A stretch of DNA of 64,000 nt from Streptomyces profundus (lineage in GTDB: Bacteria; Actinomycetota; Actinomycetes; Streptomycetales; Streptomycetaceae): positions 6,879,501-6,943,500 of the forward strand of contig NZ_CP082362.1 of assembly GCF_020740535.1 (NCBI RefSeq), given 5' to 3'. This document shows, one piece after another, positions 8,704-16,111 of the stretch. Within the stretch, counting starts at the first letter, position 1. Each line of letters opens with the position of its first letter. Below the pieces are notes generated by a model. The model was given only the letters and a program-made list of their open reading frames with translations. It was not told the DNA's origin and did no database searches. Both the position numbers and the translations under genes were made by a program.

Positions 8704-9225
8704 ATGACCTACACACACGGGCGGACCGTGACGCACTGCCCCTACTGCGGCGTCGGCTACGCGGCGGTGGCGGGCTGGCCCAGAGACTGCCCCGGCTGTG
8801 GCGAGACCCTCTGGGCCAACCCGCTGCCCGTGGCCGTCGCGCTGTTGCCGGTCGTGCTGGACGGCGGTGGCCACGGGCTGGTGGTGGTGCGCCGGGACAT
8901 CGAGCCCTGTCGAGGTGAACTGGCCCTGCCCGGCGGCTATATGGAGATCGGCGAGGACTGGCGGGAGTCCGCGGCCCGGGAGCTGTGGGAGGAGACCGGC
9001 CTGACCGAGCGCGCCGATGGCATCGTGCTCCACGAGGTGTTGAGCACGGACAGCAACCTCAACGTCTTCGCGCTGCTGCCGCCGCGCGAGGCGGCCACCC
9101 TGCCGCCGTCGAGGCCGACCCCCGAGGCCACCGAATGGCTGGTGCTCACCGAGCCCGCCACGCTGGCCTTCGCCACCCACACCGAGGTCGCCGCCCGCTA
9201 TCTCGCCGCCCATGGCGCGCGGTAG
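8704..9225 (+). CDS. NUDIX hydrolase with N-terminal zinc ribbon
   Basis: 173-residue pyrophosphohydrolase. A four-cysteine zinc ribbon (C12, C15, C29, C32 in CPYC...CPGC) precedes the NUDIX fold. The NUDIX box reads GGYMEIGEDWRESAARELWEETGL, with the full set of box glutamates (REL.EE.G). This layout recalls NADH pyrophosphatase NudC and related ADP-ribose or nucleoside-diphosphate hydrolases, but the protein is shorter than NudC, so the substrate stays open. ATG at 8704 after a purine-rich GGCGGAG stretch. It appears to be a single gene, convergent with the P450-rppA unit. Confidence 0.88.
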   Translation: MTYTHGRTVTHCPYCGVGYAAVAGWPRDCPGCGETLWANPLPVAVALLPVVLDGGGHGLVVVRRDIEPCRGELALPGGYMEIGEDWRESAARELWEETGLTERADGIVLHEVLSTDSNLNVFALLPPREAATLPPSRPTPEATEWLVLTEPATLAFATHTEVAARYLAAHGAR

Positions 9226-9235
9226 CGGCGCCGCC

Positions 9236-10345
9236 TCACCCGACGCCGGCCTGTGACTCCGCCCTCCTGCCCTGGTGTCCCACGGTGGGCGGGCGGTCCC
9301 CCGTCACCCAACTGCCCAGCGCCATCTCGGCGGTGATACCAGGGCCGAAGCCCGCGATCTGACCCCGCGCGTCCTCGGCGGCGCCGCCGTCGGCGAAGAG
9401 CCGCTCCAGGGCGTCGAAGACCACGCAGCTGGCGATGTTGCCCCGCTCCGTGAGCGTGGCCCGGCTGAACCGGAACATCTCCGGGTCCACATCGAGGAAG
9501 TGGCAGAGGTCGTCCAGGATGCGGGGCCCACCGGCGTGCACGATGTGGAAGTCGAGCCCCGAGACGTCCCAGTCGTGCTCGGTGGCCAGCGTGCGCAGCG
9601 CGGGGGCCAGCATCTTCATGGTGGTCGGGACGCGTTTGTCCAGCTGGAAGTGGAACCCGGTGGCGCGGACCGCGTAGGAGATCCAGTCCTCCGTGTCCGG
9701 CACCAGATGGGATCCGTTGCGTTCGAGCCGCACCCCGCTGCCGCCCTCTCCGCGCACCACGGCGGCGGCCACCGCGTCGCCGAAGAGCCCGTTGGAGAGC
9801 AGCTGCCCCACGCCCAGATCGGTCGGCTGGTAGCAGAGCGAGCAGAACTCACAGGCCACGATCAGGACGTTGGACCCCGGGTACGCCTGGCAGAAGTCGT
9901 GCGCCCGGTTGATCGCGGCGCCGCCGGCGGCGCAGCCCAGCTGGGCGATGGGCAACTGCCGTGTCTCCGGGCGGAAGCCCAGCGTGTTGATCAGCCAGGC
10001 GGTCAGCGACGGCATCATGAAGCCCGTGCACGAGACATAGACGATCAGGTCGATGTCGCGTACCCCGAGCCCCGAGTGGTCCAGCGCCCGGTACACCACC
10101 TGGGGCACCCGGCGCTTGGCCTCCGCCTCGTAGACGACGTTCCTCGCCTCGAAACCCGGATGACGGAGCGTTTCCTCGATCGGTTGCACGATATGTCGCG
10201 TGCGGACGCCGGTGTTCTCGATCAGCCTCAGGGCCAGGGGGAGTTGCGGATGGCCGGCGTGCATGGTGCGCGCCAGCTCAAGCGTCTCCTCCAGGGTGAG
10301 AACGTTCTCCGGTACCGCGATGGCGGGCCTGCACAGAATGGCCAT
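9236..10345 (-). CDS. rppA: type III polyketide synthase, 1,3,6,8-tetrahydroxynaphthalene synthase
   Basis: Chalcone-synthase-like enzyme that condenses five malonyl-CoA units to tetrahydroxynaphthalene, which oxidises to flaviolin. 369 residues from the ATG at 10345. The catalytic triad falls at C138 (AQLGCAAGG), H270 (HIVHAGGP) and N303 (RGNIAS), exactly the numbering used for Streptomyces RppA. The RppA-typical CEFCSLCYQPTDLG stretch is present. It follows a cytochrome P450 gene by 76 bases on the same strand, which fits the known partnership of RppA with CYP158-type P450s that couple flaviolin units into red-brown pigments. Confidence 0.93.
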   Translation of the reverse strand: MAILCRPAIAVPENVLTLEETLELARTMHAGHPQLPLALRLIENTGVRTRHIVQPIEETLRHPGFEARNVVYEAEAKRRVPQVVYRALDHSGLGVRDIDLIVYVSCTGFMMPSLTAWLINTLGFRPETRQLPIAQLGCAAGGAAINRAHDFCQAYPGSNVLIVACEFCSLCYQPTDLGVGQLLSNGLFGDAVAAAVVRGEGGSGVRLERNGSHLVPDTEDWISYAVRATGFHFQLDKRVPTTMKMLAPALRTLATEHDWDVSGLDFHIVHAGGPRILDDLCHFLDVDPEMFRFSRATLTERGNIASCVVFDALERLFADGGAAEDARGQIAGFGPGITAEMALGSWVTGDRPPTVGHQGRRAESQAGVG

Positions 10346-10421
10346 GATCCCCTCCCCTTGCCGCGCTCGGACGACGCGGCGTCCGGTGCGGCCTCGATGG
10401 CAGTCTCAGCGGTGGTACCGG

Positions 10422-11645
10422 TCACCAAGCGACCGGTAGCTCATACGGATAGCGCCAGATGGACTCGTCGTTCCATCGGACCTCCTCGACCGGCACGGCC
10501 AGGCGCAGGCGCGGGAACCGGGCCAGCAGGGTGCCGATGGCGAGTTGGATCTCCATCACGGCCAGCGGCGAGCCGATGCAGTGGTGGGCCCCCCAGCCGA
10601 AGGTCATATGCGGCGTCGGCGGCCGGTCGAGATCCAACTCGTCCGGCCGGTCGAAGCGTTCCGGGTCCCGGTTGGCCGCCAGATACGACACGTGCACCGT
10701 GTCGTCGGCCCGGATGGTGACATCGCCGATCTGGACGTCCTCCAGCGCGATCCGGGGAATGCCGACCCCCTTGCGGAACGGGATGAAGCGCAGCAGCTCC
10801 TCCAGCGCGTTGGGCAGCTTCTCCGGGTGAGCGCGCAGCTTGGCCAGCTGCTCCTCCTGGGTGAGCAGGGTGTAGGTGATGTTGCTGAGCTGGTAGGTGC
10901 TGGTGTCGTGGCCGGTCATCATGAGGACCATCGCCATCACCGCCAACTCGTCGGGCCCCAGGCGCTCGTCGCCGTCCCTGGCGGTGGCCAGCGAGCTGAT
11001 GAGGTCCTCGCCTGGCTCGGCCCGGCGCCGTTGGGTGAGGTCCTGGAAGTAGCCGCGCAGCTCGGCCTTGGCCTGGATGGCGGTCTCCCGGGTGGTCGGG
11101 CCGATGGCCATCATCGCCATCGCCCTGCGGCGCAGCTCGGGCCGGTCCTCCTCCGGGATGTCGAGGACCTCGCAGATGCTGGTGAGCGGGAGCCGGGTGG
11201 AGAGGTGCTCGACCAGATCGGCCGGCGGGCCGTGGTCCGCCATCTCGTCGAGCAGCCCGTCCACGATGCGCTGGGTGGCCGGCTTCATCCGCTCCACCTT
11301 GGGCGCGGTGAACGCCTGGGCGACCAGCCGGCGCAGTCGGCTGCTGGCCGGGGGATCGAGCAGGTTGATCGATTCGGACTGGACGATGGGCTCGGGGGTC
11401 ATGCGCGGGAAGTTCCGGCCGGCCACGGCGGCGCGGCTGAACCGGCGGTCGGTGGTGACCAGCCGGACGTCCTCGTAGCGGGTGACCAGCCAGGCCGTGC
11501 CCTCGCCGTAGGGCATGGTGATGCGGGCGATGGGCGCCTCGGTCATCAGTCGCCTGAGCGACGGATCGAACGCGAGCCCCTCGGCGAAGTCGAAGGGGCA
11601 GTGGAAAACGGTTTCGGAGGGAGCCACGTGGGCGCTCCAGTTCAT
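10422..11645 (-). CDS. cytochrome P450, CYP158-like (flaviolin-coupling)
   Basis: 407-residue soluble class I P450 if started at the ATG at 11645 (MNWSAHVAPSETVFHCPFD); a TTG at 11702 would add 19 residues that look non-conserved. Heme thiolate C356 lies in FGWGAHHCIGSP. The I-helix is MMTGHDTSTYQ, the ExxR is EELLRF, and the K'-helix side has YLAANRDPERF. N-terminal VTRYEDVRLV and the C-terminal PYELPVAW resemble CYP158A2, the biflaviolin synthase of S. coelicolor. With rppA directly downstream, oxidative dimerisation of flaviolin is the likely reaction (inference from family and context). Redox partners are not encoded nearby. Confidence 0.88.
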   Translation of the reverse strand: MNWSAHVAPSETVFHCPFDFAEGLAFDPSLRRLMTEAPIARITMPYGEGTAWLVTRYEDVRLVTTDRRFSRAAVAGRNFPRMTPEPIVQSESINLLDPPASSRLRRLVAQAFTAPKVERMKPATQRIVDGLLDEMADHGPPADLVEHLSTRLPLTSICEVLDIPEEDRPELRRRAMAMMAIGPTTRETAIQAKAELRGYFQDLTQRRRAEPGEDLISSLATARDGDERLGPDELAVMAMVLMMTGHDTSTYQLSNITYTLLTQEEQLAKLRAHPEKLPNALEELLRFIPFRKGVGIPRIALEDVQIGDVTIRADDTVHVSYLAANRDPERFDRPDELDLDRPPTPHMTFGWGAHHCIGSPLAVMEIQLAIGTLLARFPRLRLAVPVEEVRWNDESIWRYPYELPVAW

Positions 11646-11776
11646 CGGGGATCGCCTGGACGAACGGTTGTGTCCCCGGACCGCGCTGCCGTCATGTGTC
11701 AACGGAGGGAAATTAACCCGTTAGTGGAGAGATACCGCGATATTTCTTCACTTTGGGTAGTGCGCCCCCCGAAGGT

Positions 11777-11807
11777 CGCGGGGAGCGCACGCCGTGCGCT
11801 CCCCGCG
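11777..11807 (-). terminator. 14-bp stem hairpin downstream of the ROK gene
   Basis: CGCGGGGAGCGCAC at 11777-11790 and its perfect complement at 11794-11807 enclose a 3-base loop. It lies 11 bases past the ROK stop codon and ahead of the P450 promoter, as expected of a factor-independent-type stop in a GC-rich genome. No clear U-tract follows. Confidence 0.75.
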
Positions 11808-11818
11808 CTCCTGGCAGG

Positions 11819-13093
11819 TCAGCGGCTCACCGGCTGGCCGTGCGGCTCCGCGTCGCCCAGGTTATCCGGCAGCCGCGAGCCCTCGCGCAGGGGCACCAGC
11901 TCGGACTGGAGCACCAGCGCCGCGGCGCCGATGGCCGGGGCGGTGGCGGCGGATCGGGAGAGGCGCACGGTGATGGAGTGGGTGGCGCGGGAGAAGGAGG
12001 AGCGGTCCAACTCCTCCTGCACCACGGGCAGGTAGATGGACCCGGCGATGGCAAGGCTGGGCCCGGTCAGCACCAGCTGTTCGAGGTCCATCACGTTGGC
12101 CAGGGTGCGCGCGGCCACGGCCAGATGCCGGGCCGAGCCCTCCAGCAGATCCTTGGCGCGGCCGTCCCCGCGCAGTGCTGCGCGGGTGATCGCGGCGAAG
12201 TCGGCGAGCCAGCGCGGCCGTTCGGTGGCCTCCGTGAGCCCGGCCGAGCGGCTGAGCCGGGCGTCGGCCCTGGCGGCGGCCACCACGGACCCGGGCCCTG
12301 CGAGGATCTCCGTGCAGCCGCGCGCCCCGCACCAGCAGACCGGGCCGTTGATATCAAGACAGATATGGCCGATCTCGCCGGCGTTGCCGCTGGCGCCGCG
12401 GTAGGTGATGCCGTTGACCACCAGGCCGGAACCGATTCCGGTGCCCATGTAGACGGCGGCGAAGGTGGACGTCCCGCCGACGTCGCCCGACCAGTGTTCG
12501 CCGAGTGCCGCCGCGGTGGCGTCGTTGTCCAGGACGACCGGAAGCCGGGTGGCGTCCTCCAGCACGCTGGTCAGTGGGTAGTCTTCCCAGTGACGCATCG
12601 TCGGCGGGCTGAGCCGCATCCCACTGCTCTGGTTCATGGGGCCGGGAGCGACCAGTCCGAGGCCCAGTATCCTGCTGCGGTCGATGTCGGCGCCGTCGAT
12701 CAACGCGTCGACCTCCGTGGCCATGCGGTCCATGATCACGGGTGGGTCTTCGGTGCCCAATCCCGCCCGGGACATCCGGGCGACCACCGAGCCGCCGAGG
12801 TTGGTCAGCACATAGGTGATGCCGGCATGGTCGAGATGCACGCCGACGGCGAACCGGGAGGACTGGTTGAGCTGGAGCAGTACCCGGCGCTTGCCCCCGG
12901 TCGACTCCGCCCGCCCGGACTCCAGGACGAGGCCGTCGTCGATCAGCCGCCGCACCACGGTCGAGATGGTGGCACCGGTGAACCCCGTGGCCTTGACGAG
13001 CCCGACCCTGCTGATGGTGCCGGCGGCCCGGATCACGTCGAGGACGGCCGCCCTGCTGCTGGCATGGGGGGTCGCTCCGGCTGGTCCGCTCAC
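11819..13093 (-). CDS. ROK-family transcriptional repressor (mannoside cluster A)
   Basis: 424-residue regulator with an N-terminal winged helix (SSRAAVLDVIRAAGTISRVGLVKATGFTGATISTVVRRLIDDGLV) and a C-terminal ROK sugar-kinase-like domain. The latter shows VVLDNDATAAALGE, the YMGTGIGSGLVVNG phosphate-loop region and the zinc-binding ROK signature CWCGARGCTE. I start it at the GTG at 13093, which has GGAGG five bases upstream; a TTG at 13126 also opens the frame. It is divergent from the importer operon, and a degenerate copy of the operator found before the importer and mannosidase genes sits in its own leader. It probably represses cluster A and itself until a mannoside binds (inference). 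Confidence 0.9.
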   Translation of the reverse strand: MSGPAGATPHASSRAAVLDVIRAAGTISRVGLVKATGFTGATISTVVRRLIDDGLVLESGRAESTGGKRRVLLQLNQSSRFAVGVHLDHAGITYVLTNLGGSVVARMSRAGLGTEDPPVIMDRMATEVDALIDGADIDRSRILGLGLVAPGPMNQSSGMRLSPPTMRHWEDYPLTSVLEDATRLPVVLDNDATAAALGEHWSGDVGGTSTFAAVYMGTGIGSGLVVNGITYRGASGNAGEIGHICLDINGPVCWCGARGCTEILAGPGSVVAAARADARLSRSAGLTEATERPRWLADFAAITRAALRGDGRAKDLLEGSARHLAVAARTLANVMDLEQLVLTGPSLAIAGSIYLPVVQEELDRSSFSRATHSITVRLSRSAATAPAIGAAALVLQSELVPLREGSRLPDNLGDAEPHGQPVSR

Positions 13094-13163
13094 TGAATCC
13101 TCCGCATCGCGCACGGGAGTTCGCAACTTCGATCTGCGTTGCGAGTGTAACGCTCCGCGACTC

Positions 13164-13190
13164 TTAGTTTATTTGGCTGATGAAGCATTT
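13164..13190. promoter_or_regulatory. degenerate copy of the cluster A operator, ROK side
   Basis: 27 bases starting TTAGTTTATTTGGCTG match the operator at 13321 at roughly 18 of the first 25 positions, keeping the TTGGCnG-like centre and the A/T flanks. It lies 71 bp upstream of the ROK start codon, consistent with autoregulation. The match is by eye and could be chance in an AT-rich patch. Confidence 0.4.
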
Positions 13191-13315
13191 GACCAGTCTG
13201 ATGACCGAGATGAAGGGGAGGCCCCCTCGGTGCGATGGCGTGGGGTGCCCGCACGTGCGCACGCCGTGTCCGATGAGGCGCGCACGTGTTGTTGTCTGTT
13301 CGTGTCACTGGAGGG

Positions 13316-13347
13316 TTGACTTTGTTAATTCGGCGGCTTAACAATCA
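13316..13347 (+). promoter_or_regulatory. promoter and operator of the cluster A importer
   Basis: -35 TTGACT (13316-13321) and -10 TAACAA (13339-13344) are spaced 17 bp. Over the spacer lies a 7-bp inverted repeat, TTGTTAA (13322-13328) and TTAACAA (13338-13344), around the centre TTCGGCGGC. A near-identical module with the same spacing lies at 19153. A repressor bound here would cover the whole promoter. Confidence 0.75.
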
Positions 13348-13408
13348 CATACCCCTGGGTGACTCCGCCCATGCCCCAATGAGGGGGCAGGCAAAGAGAG
13401 GAACAAGA

Positions 13409-15097
13409 ATGTCCTTGCACGCAAGGTGGCGGCGCGGGCGTACCGCGGCGATCGGGACGGTCACGATCGGTCTGCTGGCGGCCGGTTGCGGCGGATCGAG
13501 TGGCGGGTCGTCAACTGACCCCGACACGTTGATCGTCTATACGGGTCTGGCCGATGACTGGCAGCGCAACTACAACCCGTACTCGCCGGAGGAGATCGAG
13601 GGGAACGGCAGCATCTTCGAGCCGCTCTTCTTCTTCAACAACGCCCGACAGGACGACCCGGCCGGCCTGTTGGGCACCGAGTACGAGTGGAACGAGGACG
13701 GCACCGAGCTCAGCATCACCTTGCGTGAGGGTGTCGAGTGGTCGGACGGTGAGGCGTTCGACGCCGAGGACGTCGCCTTCACCTTCGACATGATTCGAGA
13801 GACCCCGGCCTTCAACAGCTTCGGCTTCGACGGCACCACCGAGGTGGTCGACGCCTCGCACGTGGTGGTCAGCTTCGACGTGCCCGCCTACATGGACGCC
13901 CCGCAGCTCCTGGGCAAGTCCCCGATCGTCCCCGAGCACATCTGGTCCGGCATCGAGTCGCCGGAGACCGACATCATCGCCGACCCGGTCGGCACCGGTC
14001 CCTTCCTGCTCAGCGACTTCAAGCCGCAGGCGTTCACCATCAGCTCGAACCCGAACTACTGGGACGGCGAGCCGGAGCTGAAGAACATCCGTTATGTCGC
14101 TCTCTCCGGTAACCAGGCCGGCGCCGACGCGCTGGCCGCGGGCGAGATCGACTGGCAGACGGGTCCCGTCCCCGACATCGCCAACTTCGAGGCGAACCAC
14201 GACGGTTACAAGTCGATCACCATCCCGATGAACCAGATGGTGCTGGCGACCTGCGCCAACCCCGACCTGGGCTGTGAGGGGCCGCAGACCGACCCGGCCG
14301 TCCGGCAGGCGATCTTCCACGCCATCGACCGGGAGACCCTCAACTCGCTGGCCTTCCAGGACACCGCCAGCGAGATATCGCCCGGATTCGCGCTGCCCGA
14401 CCGGGACGCCGCCTATGTCTCCGCCGACCTGGAGAACCGCACCGCGGCCATGACCCCGGACTTCGCCCAGGCCGAGGAGATCCTGGAGGGCGCCGGCTAT
14501 GTGCGCGGCGGCGACGGCATCTACGCCAAGGACGGCGTCAAGGTGGAGATGAGCGTCCGGGTGGTGGCCGGCTGGACCGACTACATCACGGCCGTCAACA
14601 CCATGTCGGAGCAGCTGACCGAGGCCGGCATCAAGCTGAACGTCAGCCAGTCCTCCTGGAACGAGGTCACCGACGCGCGCAACTCCGGCAACTTCGAGTT
14701 GGCGATCGACTCGCTCTACCCGGGCGCCTCGCCCGACCCGTACTACGTCTACTACCAGTTCTTCCACAGCCAGAGCACCAAGCCGGTCGGCGAGAGCGCG
14801 AACCCCAACTGGGCCCGCTACGCCAACCCCGAGGTGGACGCGGCGATCGAGGAGCTGGCGCAGCTCAACCCCGACGACGGCCAGGACGCGCGGCAGCCGT
14901 ACTACGACACCATCCAGGCCAACATCGAGCAGGACATGCCCTACATCCCGCTGATGGTCGGTGGCACCACCAGCCAGTTCAACTCCGGGAAGTTCTCCGG
15001 CTGGCCGACGGACGTCAACCTGTACGCCTTCCCCGCGGTGTGGAGCCGGCCCGACCAGGCCCGGGTCTTCGCGAACCTGAAGCCCGCGGGTGAGTGA
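13409..15097 (+). CDS. ABC importer solute-binding lipoprotein, family 5 (Opp/Dpp type), cluster A
   Basis: 562-residue extracytoplasmic lipoprotein. The N-terminus has RR-rich signal residues and a lipobox LAAGC with the lipidated C27. The mature part reads as an SBP_bac_5 protein: [44 protein letters not shown] and VRQAIFHAIDRE. ATG at 13409 follows AGAGAGGA. Family 5 proteins are usually called peptide-binding, but in Thermotoga several bind cello- and manno-oligosaccharides. The divergent ROK repressor and the downstream beta-mannosidase argue that this one binds mannosides (inference). It is first in an operon with the first permease only 9 bases on. Confidence 0.9.
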   Translation: MSLHARWRRGRTAAIGTVTIGLLAAGCGGSSGGSSTDPDTLIVYTGLADDWQRNYNPYSPEEIEGNGSIFEPLFFFNNARQDDPAGLLGTEYEWNEDGTELSITLREGVEWSDGEAFDAEDVAFTFDMIRETPAFNSFGFDGTTEVVDASHVVVSFDVPAYMDAPQLLGKSPIVPEHIWSGIESPETDIIADPVGTGPFLLSDFKPQAFTISSNPNYWDGEPELKNIRYVALSGNQAGADALAAGEIDWQTGPVPDIANFEANHDGYKSITIPMNQMVLATCANPDLGCEGPQTDPAVRQAIFHAIDRETLNSLAFQDTASEISPGFALPDRDAAYVSADLENRTAAMTPDFAQAEEILEGAGYVRGGDGIYAKDGVKVEMSVRVVAGWTDYITAVNTMSEQLTEAGIKLNVSQSSWNEVTDARNSGNFELAIDSLYPGASPDPYYVYYQFFHSQSTKPVGESANPNWARYANPEVDAAIEELAQLNPDDGQDARQPYYDTIQANIEQDMPYIPLMVGGTTSQFNSGKFSGWPTDVNLYAFPAVWSRPDQARVFANLKPAGE

Positions 15098-15106
15098 CGC
15101 TGCCCT

Positions 15107-16096
15107 ATGAGGTACTACGCCCGGAAGCTCGGGTTCTATCTCGTCGCCCTGTGGGCGGCGTTGACCCTGAACTTCTTTATTCCGCGAATGATGCCGGGCA
15201 ACCCGGTCGACGCGCTGCTGGGCAAGCTCCAGCAGCGTGGCGGCCAGGTCGGGCCCGAGGTGCGCGAGTCTTATGAGGTGTTGCTCGGCGGCAACTCCGG
15301 CGAGCCCCTGTGGAACCAGTACTTCTCCTATCTGGGGAACCTGGCCAGGGGCGAGTTGGGGATCGCCACCAGTGCCTTCCCCGCGCAGGTCACCGATGTC
15401 ATCGGGCAGTCCCTGCTCTGGACGATCGGTTTGGTGGGTATCGCGACACTGCTGTCGTTCGTGCTGGGCGTGGTGCTCGGCACGGTGGTGGGCTGGAAGC
15501 GGGGCTCACGCCTCGACTCGCTGGTCCCGGCCACCACCGTGCTCTCCGCGGTGCCCTACTTCTGGCTGGCCCTGATCTTCGTGCTGATCTTCGCCACCAA
15601 CCTGGGCTGGTTCCCCCGGCACCACGGCTACGACGTGGCGCTCAGCACCGGTTGGAACTTCGAGTTCATCAGCTCGGTCATCGAACACGGCACGCTGCCG
15701 GCGCTGACCATCGTGGTCTCGTCGATCGGCGGCTGGCTGCTGGGCATGCGGAACATGATGGTGTCGACCATCTCCGAGGACTACATCCTCACCGCGCAGG
15801 CCAAGGGGCTGCGCAACAGCCGGATCATGACCAGGTACGCGGCGCGTAACGCGGTCCTGCCCTCGGTGGCCGGGTTCGCGATCTCGCTGGGCTTCGTGGT
15901 CTCCGGCTCGATCATCACCGAGCAGGTCTTCTCCTATCCGGGTATCGGCTCGCAGCTGCTCCAGGCGGTGCAGAACAGCGACTACGCCCTGATGCAGGGG
16001 ATCTTCCTGGTGATCACGGTGGCCGTGCTGGCCGCCAACCTGGTCGTGGACCTGCTGTACGGCGTCATCGACCCCCGTACCCGAGTCGAGAACTGA
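15107..16096 (+). CDS. ABC importer permease, DppB/OppB type, cluster A
   Basis: 329-residue inner-membrane permease with about six helices. The first is FYLVALWAALTLNFFIPRM (about 10-28), followed by the DppB-typical MMPGNPVDALLGK. The EAA-like coupling loop that contacts the ATPase reads AKGLRNSRIMTRYAARNAVLPSVAG, and the terminus is DLLYGVIDPRTRVEN. ATG at 15107, 9 bases after the binding-protein stop. It pairs with the fused permease-ATPase at 16112 to form the transmembrane pore. The counterpart in cluster B is at 37484 and is strikingly similar in layout. Confidence 0.9.
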   Translation: MRYYARKLGFYLVALWAALTLNFFIPRMMPGNPVDALLGKLQQRGGQVGPEVRESYEVLLGGNSGEPLWNQYFSYLGNLARGELGIATSAFPAQVTDVIGQSLLWTIGLVGIATLLSFVLGVVLGTVVGWKRGSRLDSLVPATTVLSAVPYFWLALIFVLIFATNLGWFPRHHGYDVALSTGWNFEFISSVIEHGTLPALTIVVSSIGGWLLGMRNMMVSTISEDYILTAQAKGLRNSRIMTRYAARNAVLPSVAGFAISLGFVVSGSIITEQVFSYPGIGSQLLQAVQNSDYALMQGIFLVITVAVLAANLVVDLLYGVIDPRTRVEN

Positions 16097-16111
16097 TCAG
16101 GAGCCGGCATC

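Larger units (their letters stand above)
13094..13408. other. divergent control region of cluster A
   Basis: 315 bp with no gene, between the ROK repressor and the solute-binding protein. It is notably AT-richer than its flanks near 13160-13190 and 13316-13350. It holds one strong promoter/operator toward the importer and a degenerate operator copy near the ROK gene; both are listed separately. Confidence 0.8.
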
